Under the pieces are notes generated by a model. The model had not been told where the DNA came from. It made no database searches and was given only the letters and a program-made list of their open reading frames with translations. 64,000 nucleotides of DNA, from assembly GCA_958299035.1 (NCBI GenBank), contig CATQJL010000223.1:48658162-48722161 (forward strand), in the 5' to 3' direction. The position numbers and the translations under genes are program-made. This document shows, piece after piece, positions 21,135-33,100 of the stretch; within the stretch, counting starts at the first letter, position 1; every line of letters begins with the position of its first letter. This DNA comes from Cylicocyclus nassatus. Lineage: Eukaryota > Nematoda > Chromadorea > Rhabditida > Strongylidae.

Positions 21135-22095
21135 TATGACTTGGATGGAAGCTGCGGTACGCTTATCAGCCGATCTCACCAAATCGACCTTTACTGTTTA
21201 TTCCAACGATCCAACGTCTTAAATGAACATTTAATATTTCAACTTGGTTGCTATCCAGCAATCGATACTAACTCAAAGGCCCTTAACATTTATTCAAGTA
21301 AACGGTTATTCAGAACATCCGTAGTGAAAAAGAGCGTATTCAAATAAAATGACAAAGCCTTTGAACTCGAAAAAATAGAGCCTTATATGCCTTTGGACTA
21401 TTTATCAAATGGTCAATGAAGGAAAAAATGGTAAGCACGGAGGAGCCTTCCCTTAGAGACATCAGGTGTTACACCAAACGAAATGAGGAATGTCGCCTAC
21501 ATAGTGTTTGAGGTGCGATTATATTTTAGAAATTCCCACTGCAGCAGTTTGAGCAATAAGGCGTGCGTACCCGAATATACAGTCAGCTAGCTCAATTACA
21601 TTACAGTATTGATTTACAGTATGGAGCAAAACATCGGTCGCTCTTCGTTATTGTAGGATTACGGTTAAAAGTTTCAGCTCACAGCGCTTTTGGGAGGTAG
21701 GCCGTTCGATAAAGAAGTGCAAATCTCCGAAAAAACATTTAATAAGGCTTTCACGCATGTTAATTTGATTAAACAATTTTTTACAATTTTTCTGAGGTTT
21801 GTGTGATGGTTAGTGTGTACGTTTTGAAAAACATTGGAAAGGCACCTGTTACGGTTTACTTGGAAAAAACTTAGAAGAAAGGATGACTATGTTGTGCAAT
21901 CTTCATATGTGAAATCAGGTACATTGATCAGTTCCGTCAATGAGTTTTCGTCTTCTGGGTCCCATTTTTTAGGTAGAATGAGGCTCTTAATGGCTTAAAG
22001 CCCTCTTCAGAGTTCCTTCCATAATCTTATGATGAAGTAAGATCGGAGATTCGCTCCATATGGAATAAGTTGAAGACACTCTACTAAATAGTCAA
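21135..22095. other. no supported gene
   Basis: AT-rich spacer. A stretch near 21640-21680 (TTGTAGGATTACGGT) also occurs in the MITE at 59171-60954, so a decayed relative may lie here. No coding signal. Confidence 0.45.
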
Positions 22096-23403
22096 AAGTA
22101 ACTTCCACGTTTCCTTCTTTCTTAACCTCGGCACAGTTAGTTGTAATGTGGTGAGTAGTTAGTATGCCAGCACGATGTTAGTAGATTTATTGTTAGTAGT
22201 GGCGGCCTAACGTTTCGACGTTCGTCTTCTTCAGAGGCCTAAAGTGGTAGGAGATTTAGATCTTATGCTCTACCACACCACAAACCTCCTCCACCCCCGG
22301 CCAGCCTCGATTCCACCCCCGAATGTTACAAAGAAAAATACTCAAGTACGCAAAAGACGAACTGACCTCCTCCGCCGCTGCCGCTTAGATGGATGGTGAA
22401 TGCGGCCGTCCTCGAGTGCCACTAGTATGGAATACAGTGTATACCAAATTGATATTAATCAGTGGCATTTTTCAGCTCACATAATGCCATAAAAGGCATA
22501 AAGTCATTCGTGATTGACGCGCACTCATTTCGGTTGTTTATGCATGGATTTCTTGCAAAAATCCAGAATGCCTCGAGAGCTTTTCTACTAGCAGTATCAG
22601 ACTGGTATGCCGGTATAGTGCACGTAATTTCGAAGTCTTTACCACAATAGAATTCAACCCTATGTTTACCAAGCGGTGTGGTAAGACTTCCCCGTCTCTT
22701 GCTGGCAAGATGTTCTTTTATCTTTACCCAAAGCGGTCTCCCAGTCTCTCCGATATAAGTGGCGCTGCACTCGACAAATTCAATCTCATATATAACACCC
22801 GTTTTACCGCAGTCACCAACTTTACCGGATGGACAAACTACGCAGTCTTGGACTCTGCAGTAGTTGTCGTATAATCTGGTACGAACCAGCTGCTTTCTGA
22901 TGTTATCACTAGGAATATCAACTAAAATGACATCGTCTTTCAAGTTCGCACAATAATGCATCGCCGCACTAGTCTCGTCAGAAACGAAAAGAAGGCAAAG
23001 AGGTACTTTCTGTTGGTGCTGATTGCTATGAGTGGAAATCGATGGTCTTTTGCGTCCTTTTTGGGGCACGTAACCATTCATTTGAGCAATCTCCAGCGCC
23101 CTACTTTGTGGTTCCTACCGTTCTCCTTCTCCTGTGCATACGTTCGTTGCCGTTTTGAGCGTGTTACGAATTACAGCTCTTTTAACAGCGATCGGGTGTG
23201 CGGAACGAGCATTGACCAAGATATTCTTGGAACTCTCTTTAAGATACCATTTCACACTCGCAGCGCCGTTGAACAGTTTGATTTGTACGTTAAAAAAGGG
23301 GAGCCAACCATTTTTCGGTTGCTGCCGCGTAAGCTTTATGTGCTGTGACTGTTGATTGAGTATTCGAAAACACTCATCCATTTTGGATTGTGTTTATGTT
23401 ATG
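22096..23403 (-). mobile_element. Penelope-like element copy P1, 5'-truncated
   Basis: Read on the minus strand: the end of the RT, a linker, a GIY-YIG endonuclease, then the ~350-bp pseudo-LTR, and finally about 45 bp of the 5' region of a following unit (to about 22096). It abuts copy P2 in inverted orientation at 23403/23404. This truncated, inverted arrangement is typical of Penelope-like elements. Confidence 0.85.
22455..23381 (-). pseudogene. PLE RT end plus GIY-YIG endonuclease
   Basis: Two frames: 23381-23115 encodes the C-terminal RT region (SQHIKLTRQQPKNGWLPFF); 23081-22455 encodes the endonuclease. The GIY-YIG core is intact at sequence level (GVIYEIEF ... ATYIGETGRPL ... KEHL), preceded by a Cys cluster (CRVQDCVVCPSGKVGDC). 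A frameshift at about 23100 separates the two, and the catalytic RT is missing by truncation. In the family this nuclease nicks the target for retrotransposition. Confidence 0.85.
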
Positions 23404-23410
23404 AGTGCGC

Positions 23411-23800
23411 GTCAATCACGAATGACTTTATGCCTTTTATGGCATTATGTGAATTAAAGAATGCCACTGATTAATATCAACATGGTATACACTGTATTCC
23501 ATACTAGTGGCACTCGAGGACGGCCGCATTCAACATCCACCTGGGCGGCAGCGGCGGAGGAGGTCAGTTCGTCTTTTGCGTACTTGCGTATTTTTCTTTG
23601 TAACATTCGGGGGTGGAATCAAGGCTGGCCGGGGGTGGGGAGGTTTGTGATGGGGTAGAGCATGAGATCTAAATCTCCTACCACTTCAGGCCTCTGAAAA
23701 AGACGAAATCGTCGAAAAGTTAGGCCGCCACTACTAATATTAAATCTACTAACCTCGTGCTGGCATACTAACCACTCATCACATTACAACTGACTATGCC
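23411..23800 (+). repeat. PLE pseudo-LTR, upstream copy
   Basis: Matches 26063-26450 (same strand) and 22140-22490 (opposite strand). It contains the hammerhead-like string at 23691-23727 with stem GACGAAATCGTC followed by GAAA; the CUGANGA box here is CTGAAAA, a mutated form. Confidence 0.8.
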
Positions 23801-23954
23801 GAGGCCGAGGTTAAGAAAGGAGGAAACATGGAAGTTACTTACTGATGTACAGCCACGAGTGTTTCCTCTGGTCAAAGAAGCACTGTCGCTTGGACAGAAA
23901 GTGGTATCCCTCCGTTAGTCGATCAAGTATCTCCAATGCAGGACGTCCGACACG

Positions 23955-26090
23955 GTGCCGAAATTCATTTCAAACAAGAAGCTGGGAGCACTATGCAGCC
24001 TCGAAGAGAATGACTCGAAGATAAAGAAGATATATCGCACGATTCTAACAGTCATTATCAAAGAAAAGCAGCATGCATTGTACTCGTCCTTGTTGAAATG
24101 TACTCGTAAAGAAGATGCGTGCCGACGTCTCGTACCTCCTCGATATTGGAGGAGGATTAAGAACGGCTCGAGATCGATTTGTGCTTCTATTCGATCTGAA
24201 GCCAAATCCAGACTCTGCGCCAAGTACAAAAAACTTCGGAGTCCTACTCTTAAAAATCCGGGTAACGTTGAAAGCAGCTTACCTTCCATCCACCGCTTTA
24301 TCGAGTCTTCAACTCAAAATGAAAATCTAACCAAATTGGCTAAAGTCACGGTGATTGGCGATACTCCTATTTCTGACGACGCGCTTGGATTTCTTAGTCT
24401 AGGCCCTTTATTTTCTATCGTTCAAAAAGGACGCGTTTTTTTTTCGGAAAGTTGTCGTGGTTTACACAGGCTCCGAGACCAATTGCGAATAAGGACTAGA
24501 CTTAGTGATAATGACCAAAATCCACAGAATGCTCAAAATTCATAGTCAAGACGAACAATTCCACCCATTCCTTTCCCAAGTTTGTTTTATAAAGAACCTC
24601 AGCCATCGGCTGAAGCTGATGTCAAGTTTAAGATTCTATCTGCTGGTGTGCTAGATGGTTATACTCATCAAACTAAGCACCCACAACCGATCAACTTGAC
24701 TCATTCGCAACGACTTGGCTACAAGGAAATACGTGGTTTACTCTTTAGTAAAGCTATACGTATCTTGGTAAGCGACAAGGGAAGAGAATTTGTGGTTCTT
24801 CCACGAATCTTGGACCGGAAAATCACGGAAATCCGCCTTAGCGATACGACCATCTTTCGCCGTGTAACTGAGAAAGACTTTCAAGCACAATACAGGCGAC
24901 CAAACCATGTTTGGGTGGAAGGAGGAAGAGCAGCTGGCCTTCCCGAGAGCTTTCTCAGCAGACTGAAATTGGAAACACCAGAATGCCCAGTCTTTTATAG
25001 TCTTGTTGAAACCCATAAACTGACCGCTACTGATAACGCGCGCATTTTGACGGCCGAACAGTTGAAAATAAGACCGATTATAAGTTGTGTAGGAGACCAA
25101 CCGACCGAATTTCCTGGTTCTTGAATAAGATTGTTAATCAGCTTCTGGACAGAGTTCCGTCTCATTTACCCAATACAAATCATTCTTGGAACGCCTTCGC
25201 AACACTACTTTGCAAACGCAATGTATAGCAGAATCTTTTGATGTCGTGTCTCTGCACACGAATGTTCAAAATGGTGATGCTCTGCAGGCAGTTTCGGAAA
25301 TGTTGGACAGCTTTGGTGGGTGGGTACAAGATCGGTTATGCTCCTAATCCAAGAATGCCTTTCCTGTAACATCTTTCGATGGTCAGGAATATACTATACT
25401 CAACTAAGAGGTCTTGCAATGGGACAAAGACTAGCTCCAGTACTGGCGATCTGCTTTATGAGCAGAATAGAAGAACCAGTGCTGTCACGTATGCCTCTTA
25501 TGTGTTGTCGTTACATCGATGACTGTTGCGTCATAACATCAACACAATCCGAAATGGATGAGTTTTTCGACTACTCTAATCAACAGTCACAGCACATAAA
25601 GCTTACGCGGCAGCAACCGAAAAATTGTTGGCTCCCCTTTCTTAACGTACAAATCAAACTGTTCAACGGCGCTGCGAGTGTGAAATGGTATCGTAAAGAG
25701 CTGGAGATTGCTCGAATGAATGGTTACGCGCCCCAAAAAGGACGCAAAAGACCATCCATTTCCACTCATAGCAATCAGCACCAACCGAAAGTACCTCTTT
25801 GCCATCCTTTCGTTTCTGACGAGACTAGTGCGGCGATGTCGGAGAGACTGGGAGACCGCTTTGGGTAAGGATAAAAGAACATCTTGCCAGCAAGAGACGG
25901 GGATGTCTTACCACACCGCTTGGTAAACATAGGGTTGAATTCTATTGTGGTAAAGACTTCGAAATTACGTGCACTATACCGGCATACCAGTCTGATACTG
26001 CTAGTAGAAAAGCTCTCGAGGCATTCTGGATTTTTGCAAGAAATCCATGCATAACAACCGAAATGAGTGCGCGTCAATCATGAATGACTT
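23955..26090 (+). pseudogene. PLE reverse transcriptase/GIY-YIG, disrupted
   Basis: N-terminal module 23955-24545 (VIGDTPISDDALGFLSLGP). Next frame 24582-25124 (LDRKITEIRLSD; KIRPIISCVGDQ). A frameshift near 25115 leads into the RT palm motif FDVVSLHTNV (about 25228). 25320-25868 carries RGLAMGQRLAP and the catalytic CRYIDDC. Compared with P1, two internal stretches are missing: about 137 bp after KWYRKE (near 25700) and about 220 bp at 25836-25838, which removes the GIY part of the nuclease and leaves only GETGRPLW onward. One further base is lost near 26053. Not functional. Confidence 0.85.
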
Positions 26091-26450
26091 TATGCCTTTT
26101 ATGGCATTATGTGAGCTGAGGAATGCCACTGATTAATATCAATTTGGTATACACTATATTCCATACTAGTGGCACTCGAGGACGGCCGCATTCACCATCC
26201 AATTGAGCGGCAGCGGCGGAGGAGGTCAGTTCGTCTTTTGCGTACTTGAGTATTTTTCTTTGTAACATTCGGGGGTGGAATCGAGGCTGGCCGGGGGTGG
26301 AGGAGGTTTGTGGTGGGGTAGAGCATAAGATCTAAATTTCCTACCACTTTAGGCCTTTGAAGAAGACGAAATCGTCGAAACGTTAGGACGCCACTACTAA
26401 CAACAAACTACTAACTTCGTGCTGGCATACTAACTACTCACCACATTACA
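26063..26450 (+). repeat. PLE pseudo-LTR, downstream copy
   Basis: Downstream copy of the pseudo-LTR. Hammerhead-like string at 26352-26388: TTGAAGA (mutated from CTGAAGA), stem GACGAAATCGTC, GAAAC. Confidence 0.8.
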
Positions 26451-26455
26451 GTCAA

Positions 26456-28877
26456 AGGAGTGTCCGGGCAAGAAGTCGATTTTGAGATTCTGTACTTACC
26501 CGGGCCTGTTTGCTATGCTGAATCCGAAAATCCACACTAGAAAGCGCGAAAACGGTGAAAAGGGGCCCTAACAGGAGGGAAATCAGAAGTGAGCGGGGTC
26601 TTCCCCACCGTGAATTTCGCGGTCCCAGCTTCTAGAGCGATCTTCTCGGTTCCAATTTCATGTCATGCATTCGCACCTGGCTTATATAGATGTCAGGAGG
26701 GCTAGCGGGATCGAGAAGATCGCTCCGAAAACCGGGACTGTGAATTCGGATCGGATCTCCCTCATAGAGGGATCACAGCCGGTTAGTCGCGAGGCTACGT
26801 GGGGCGTCCCCAGGTGGCGGATAGGGGGATAATCGCCGACCAAAAGCGACCCCGCGCCTGCTCTGATAAGCAAGCGGAGCCGGGGGACGGACTCCCTGCC
26901 TCCACTAAAAGCTTGCGCCCTAATTTCCCGGGTAGGTGTGTGGGGAGGCGAGTTCGGAGTCGCCTCCAACAAATAAGCTCCGATCGTCCCTCGCGGGGGT
27001 TTTGAGCCCAACAAGCTATCCCTGCGAGTAATTTTTGTTCGACACAGTGATAATATGGAAAGCTCCTTTAATCTTGGAAGAGCCACTGGTAAGGCAGCGC
27101 CAGTGGGGACAAGGTTTGAAAGGCGATCTAGGCTGCCGAAAACGAGACGGACTATGATGACGATCTGTACTTACAACGCGAGGACGCTGGCACCGGACGC
27201 ATCTATCGAAGATCTCATGATGCAAGCAAGGAAGATTAAGTACGACGTCATCGGACTGACCGAGACAAGGAGGCACCACCCGCTGAACGCCACATTTGAG
27301 ACTGGAGAAGAACTGTTTCTAGGAACATGCGACAGTCGAGGAGTAGGTGGAGTGGGAGTCCTTGTCAACACGAGTTTGGCCTTGAACATCGATTCGTTCG
27401 AACAACTTACAACTCGAATCGGACGTTTGCGAATATCAAGATGTGGATCAATCCCTGCCTTGACCGTCTTCATTGCGTACGCCCCAACATCCAGCTACGA
27501 CGAGGACGAACTCGAGGAATTTTATATGGACTTGAAGAAGTTCTACAGAGAAGATCATACCTTCTACAAGATCATCGTCGGTGATTTCAACGCGAAGATC
27601 GGAACTAGAAGGACGACTGAGGAACTTCACGTCGGAACCCACGGTTTGCAGTGGAACGAACAAGGGGAGAGACTGTCCGAGTTTATCATGACGACGAGGA
27701 CTATCCATGGAAACTCACAGTTCCAAAAGCCCTCTTCCCTACGCTGGACCTGGGAATCGCCCGGTGGAGAGTACCATAACGAGATTGACCACATCATCGT
27801 CAACAGAAGGTACTGCCTGACGGACGTCGCTGTTGTTCCGAAGTTCTACACGGGATCAGACCATCGTCTCCTGCGCGCCAAATTCTACTTTCCGCGGAAT
27901 GGAGAGAGAGCCGTCAAGTTCAGGAAACATCGTCCCATGAATACCACCAACTGGGATCTGTTTTCTTCGATATCCGGCTCATGGCGAGATACCGTGATGG
28001 ACAACATCGACGAAGAATACGAACGGTTCGTACAACATCTCCACGGTTGTGCCAAGGAAGCTCAGAGTCTAAGAAGTACGAGAAGGCGTCTCACCACGGG
28101 GACGTTGGAGCTGATACGCCAACGTGGACGCGCACGAGCCATAGGCAACTACCGACTGACGTCCGAGCTTGCGAAGCGATGCAGAGAAGCGATAAAAGAA
28201 GACCTTAAGGAGAGAAGAGTAGCAGTGATGGTTGACGCCGCGGAGGCTGGGAGAAGTATACGCAACGCCCGCCGAAGCTTCGTCAACTTCAAGACAAAGA
28301 TGACCGCACTTCGTCGTCCTGACGGAACCATAACTGCTTCCCGAAGATCAATGGAGAAGGTCATCCACGACTTCTACTCGGATCTTTTTGCGAGCCACGT
28401 CCACCTTCCACCATGCCATCTCAAGGAGGACGAGTATGTCGCACCGTCTGTTCTTCCTTCCGAGATTCGTCATGCTATCATGTCGATGAAAAACCGTACA
28501 GCACCCGGTCCCGACAGGATTGAGCCAGAACATCTGGAGAATCTTTCGCCAGTTCTCAACAAGACTTTGGCAAGGCTCTTCAAGCGGTAGCTGACGGAAG
28601 GCAAGGTTCCAAGGCAATGGAAGACCAGCAAAACCGTGTTGCTGTACAAGAAGGGAGATCCCTGCGACATCGGCAATTATCGCCCTATCTGCTTGTTGTC
28701 TGTAGTCTACAAACTCTTTACGCGAGTCATTGTCAACAGGATCGGAAGAGAGTTGGACGAAGGACAACCATGCGAGCAAGCTGGGTTTCGAAGAGGATTC
28801 AGCACGATCGACCACATACACACGGTGTCAAGGAAAGCATAAAGTCTCAAAATCGGCTTTTTGCCCGGACACTGCCT
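26456..28877. mobile_element. TTAA-family element (c) bracketing an RTE
   Basis: The left end AGGAGTGTCCGGGCAAGAAG (26456) and right end CTTTTTGCCCGGACACTGCCT (28857-28877, one base shown beyond 20 only by position) are inverted and match the termini of the element at 19225-19678. Flanks TCAA and TTGA are each one change from TTAA. The left half of the element (to about 26749, including AGCGATCTTCTCG) is present; of the right half only about 38 bp remain. The interior is RTE sequence. Confidence 0.65.
26750..28838 (+). pseudogene. RTE-type retrotransposon, intact endonuclease, 3'-truncated RT
   Basis: After ~300 bp of GC-rich leader, an ORF starts at ATG 27055. The endonuclease is complete: TYNARTL, GLTETRR, VGDFNAKIG (about residue 175), NEIDHI and GSDHR (about residue 267). 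A linker and the first RT motifs follow (TAPGPDRI; VPRQWKTSKTVLLYKKGD; QAGFRRGFSTIDHIHT). One in-frame TAG at 28588-28590 interrupts it, and the frame continues unchanged after the stop to about 28836, where the sequence ends abruptly at the right end of the TTAA-type element. The catalytic RT palm and 3' end are absent. Unlike usual LINE 5' truncation, this loss is at the 3' side, so it is a later deletion or capture. Confidence 0.88.
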
Positions 28878-30082
28878 TTGAATTCGGCGAAAGGACATTG
28901 AGGCAGGTGAGATTAGTGATCAAACAATGTGCACATTTTTTAGAACACCGTATAAATTTATTAGGCCAATGCCGATTGTTGTCGCTCCTCCTCCGAAAAA
29001 TACGTAATCTTGCTGTTAGAGAGGTCGTTTCCATATTGTCAGATGAAGAATTATGCGTTTCGTTGCAGCACTCGAATTTCTATTGCATTCGAAAGCACGA
29101 AAGGAAGAAGTAGATTGTTTTAGTTCCGAAATTTTAAGGTGAAGTCGCGATAATTATAAACTGTTACAATGAATCATTGTATTTCAAATCTTAGATTAGA
29201 AAAATTAGTGCTAGCCGAGCCCTGTGAAGTTATGATTTTCACAATGGGGACGTTGCTTTGTTCAGTTTTCTTATAAATCGTACTTCAATTCGCACCTATT
29301 TCTAATACAGACCAAGAAAGCCAAGGAGCTCGTGTAACTGAGAACGCAGTGAAGCTGAAAGCTCGGAATGTAAAGACTGCCTTTACTCAGCTTTCAATCT
29401 CTTCATTCCTGCGTATGTCAAACGGGTATGTTGCGTGGTCAAATATGGAATTACCTCAAACACGGAACAACTGGTTTGAAACTGCGCTTCACTTGCGTAC
29501 CGTGTAGTTAACCCAGCGAGCTCTAAACTGTCTAATTAAAACTAGGTCTAATTTATTCTAACCTTATGAATGGTCCCCATCCAACCATGCAAGGCATTTG
29601 AATTCCCAGGACACAAGCGTTGTGGGATCCTACGCATTAGATATAGTGACTTTTTGAGTTTAGACCTTCTCCAAAATTTGTATACCCTGCGTTGCTCTCA
29701 AATCTGCTCGAAGAGATTCTCCTGACCACGAAAATCAAACCATACGTAATGTTCGCTGAAGTCATACGCTAAGTCTAGCTGTCATATGGTGAAAAAAATT
29801 GTAGCCAAGTAGTACTGTTGAAAGTGACTTTTAGGTAAGAGCCACGAAGCCACTTTATTGTAAACTCTACGAAACAGCTCTGTGAACATTGCAAAACCTT
29901 CACAAGCATGACGTAAGACGCGCAACAGGGAAAAAGCGCGCCCCTTTCGATAGCTCACGCAGATGGCGCGAATTAGCTCTTTTTAATCTTTTTAGCTTTC
30001 TATGTATTCATTCTTTTGTTTTTCTGCTTCTGTTCTCTATGTATTTGGTATATTAGTACCACTAATGCAACTTTATTATATT
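28878..30082. other. intergenic, no gene seen
   Basis: AT-rich sequence without recognisable coding or repeat structure. Any promoter of the downstream 16-exon gene would lie in its right half. Confidence 0.45.
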
Positions 30083-30092
30083 GTGCTTTCAG
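30083..30092 (+). promoter_or_regulatory. probable SL trans-splice acceptor
   Basis: GTGCTTTCAG ends 11 bases before the start ATG at 30104. Strong nematode acceptor with no coding sequence upstream, so spliced-leader addition is likely. Confidence 0.65.
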
Positions 30093-30103
30093 CATCCTCT
30101 CCA

Positions 30104-33100
30104 ATGCCTCACTCGAACGTGACGTCTGAAGCATTTCGACACAATCAGCGTAATTACAGACGAATCGTAGTTTTGGATGATTCTTCCACTGAAGGAAGGT
30201 TAGTGTCACTGTTTCACTGTTTACGTGACAAGGCAAGCAGAAAGTGTGTCATCGTTGGTGCTTTTACCGCTTGTTCAAAAGGCCAGAAAATGCAATACCT
30301 TATTGTTTTCGCAGCTTTATAGTCGAAAAGTCGATACATACGCATCTGTTGTAATTTCTTCGACAGCTCCAAAGACTAGCCATTTGAACATCTTCACAAG
30401 TTTTGTAGGATAGCGTAATCGTGCTGTATCCTAATCATCATCTAGTGTAAAGAACATGTAAAGAACACGGTCTCACCGACGCTGGTTATATTGGAGGAAA
30501 CAGTAGATGACCTAACAAGGATACTTGGTGACCTCGGCCACTTGGTAGGCGATGTATACCATAAGGTGCACCTCGAAGCGCTAATTCTAAATCTGTGTTC
30601 GAAATCTGCGAAACAACCATATGAAGACAGTTATGAACTTTTTTCGTAAATATTCGTACTTTTTAGTAGTTGAAATCACTCAATTTGGTCTATTTTACCG
30701 TTTGAAGCTATTGAGGAGAATCTTGAAAGGTGTACGTTGTACTTATACCTATCTAAATCATATTCAGCATTTGAAGAGGAAAGAAAATTTTTTATTAATG
30801 ATTTTTACCGTCCGCAGTAGGTAGCGCAATTCATTTTTTAAAAAATAATCATAACTCCATCCAGATTCTCACTTCGCAGATATGGAAAACAGTATTCGAA
30901 CCAGCTTTAAAAAACGCATTTTTTGATATACAAACCATTATGGATGGCTGGGGTCACCAAGTATCCTTCTCTGTTAGTCATTGCTTATGTTACTCTTTTA
31001 GTGAACGAGATGCGTCCAACAGCTTCTTGTCTGATGATCAATCTGATGCTTCTGTTCTTGGAGAGGTATGCCATCTTTTAAATCGTCGGGTATTAAGGAG
31101 AGTAAAGAGTTGTAATTTTCTTCTCTTTCTGTACATATGTTTTCGAATCTTACGAGCAGATAAATCAGTCTGAAAGGCTCTTTTAAAATTCATTTGCTAG
31201 ATTCGGAGGCACTGTAGAGGCATAATCCTTTATCAATGAAACCTACCACTAATAACATGTTCTGTAATTTACAGGTAGGCAAGCAAGAATGTGAGACCAG
31301 CTCTACGGTAGATACTGATTCCTTCGTAGTATCCGATGACGAATATTATACTGGTAACGTTATTTCTTGAATTTCACATAGATCTTGAATTGGTATAAAT
31401 TAGTATTCGATGCCATCTGATCTCATCCCTCTCATCAACTTAAACTGATCGTGGAACGAAGCTACCATTTGAGGGCGATTTTGCACATCCAATGTTTTCT
31501 TCCTTTCAGACGACGCATCGTTTTCTCCCTCAAGCTCGGAATCAACAAATGTGAGTGAAGAGTCACAAGGAGTGGCTAATAAAAGTAAGAGAAGCATAGA
31601 ACTGCGTCACACCAGAGTAAGAATTCATTACAACATATTAGGCCCCCTTCTTTCATTTCATAACATCTTTACAGGCGGGACCAAGTAGGAAAGCACGAGA
31701 TGATGCAGGTAAGCGTAGAATCATGGGTTTTGTATGGCAACTGTAAATGAGTTGCAGGGTTTAATGATCTTGAGACGAACGTAGCGGTCGATGCGGATGA
31801 AAGTCTAGATTATATTGCTGTAAACATACCTCCAATCACAAGCAAAGCGGTGAGTTGCTATTTCTTGTAGCGACAAAATTTTGCAGCCCTCAAATGTTAT
31901 TGCATTGCAGGCTGCTTATGAAGACGAGACTAAACCTAATTCGGCAAAAGGTTCGGAGGGATCTAGCGAATCGGAGGATGAAAATTTTGAACTATGTGAG
32001 TTATTTGATTGCTTAACTTTTGTGCGAGTCGATTCTATGTACTACTACTTCCTAAGGTAGATGAAGATTCTCTTATTGAATATTTCTTACTAGACCTGAA
32101 GAAATTGCGCACATCTGAGATAGAGAAGAAGACAATAGTTACTAAACCAATTCACGAAGAAAGGTTAGCTATCTTGCATTTTGCATATTGCCAAAAATAG
32201 TGATGATGTTCAGCTTCATCGTGAGCGATAGCGATGTCTCGGAAGATAGTGAAGCGGAAATTGAAGATTCTGATAGATCATGGCACACTAGTTGCAGCGA
32301 CAGTGAAGAGGACGCCACTGCAAAAAGTATGTTATCAGTGTTTTTTAGCAAGATCTATTTTCTATACTATTCTAATGTTTATACAACTAACTTCTGAGCG
32401 ACTAATTTTTCAACGATCTTTGAACCCTGATTTAGAGAACAGATTGCTCAAAAACATAGCAGATTCGTTCAAGAGTCCATCTGTGTTCGCAAGAAAGAAC
32501 GAAAAGGTGACTCGGCATCTTTTTGATCGAAAGAGAGTTAGCTGACTTTTACCTAAAAACAGTTGTTCTAGATTGATGAAAATGAGCACTTCCTTGTTTC
32601 CCTTTCACCTAAATATTCGGGTGAGCGACATCCAGATGCAGAGGTGTTTGTGAAGAAAGGTATCAAAAACGAGACTAAAAGATCCGAGCTCACGAGAAAG
32701 CTATTCGAAGTCTTTCGCCGAGAATGCTTTAAAGAAGAGGTCAGTCTTGTTTTAATGACTCACTTCCCTTCAACCAATCTAATGAAAACACTATAATATC
32801 TGTTGACATCATAGAGCTGTAGTCATCCAAAAATTCCAACCTCAGAGAAGAGAGATCTTTAGCTTCCTGAGTTCCTTGACATAAAGTGGAATCCAAGACT
32901 GCGCAAAACGGCAGGGATATGCCGAAATAAATCAGACCGCACAAGCTGGATAGAACTCTCTCCAAAGGTCTGCACTACTCCAGGTATGCGAGTCGTTCAA
33001 ATAAATCTCCTTGCTTATTCCTAATTATTAATGTAAAGACCGTGTGCGCGACACCCTTATACATGAACTTTGTCATGCAGCGGTGTGGATAGTGGACGGA

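Larger units (their letters stand above)
23404..26450 (+). mobile_element. Penelope-like element copy P2 with two pseudo-LTRs
   Basis: A body with RT and nuclease remnants flanked by two direct copies of about 390 bp (23411-23800 and 26063-26450), each starting with the end of the nuclease ORF (GTCAATCAYGAATGACTTTA) and ending CACATTACA. This pseudo-LTR architecture is characteristic of Penelope-like elements. P2 is followed directly by a TTAA-type element. Confidence 0.85.
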
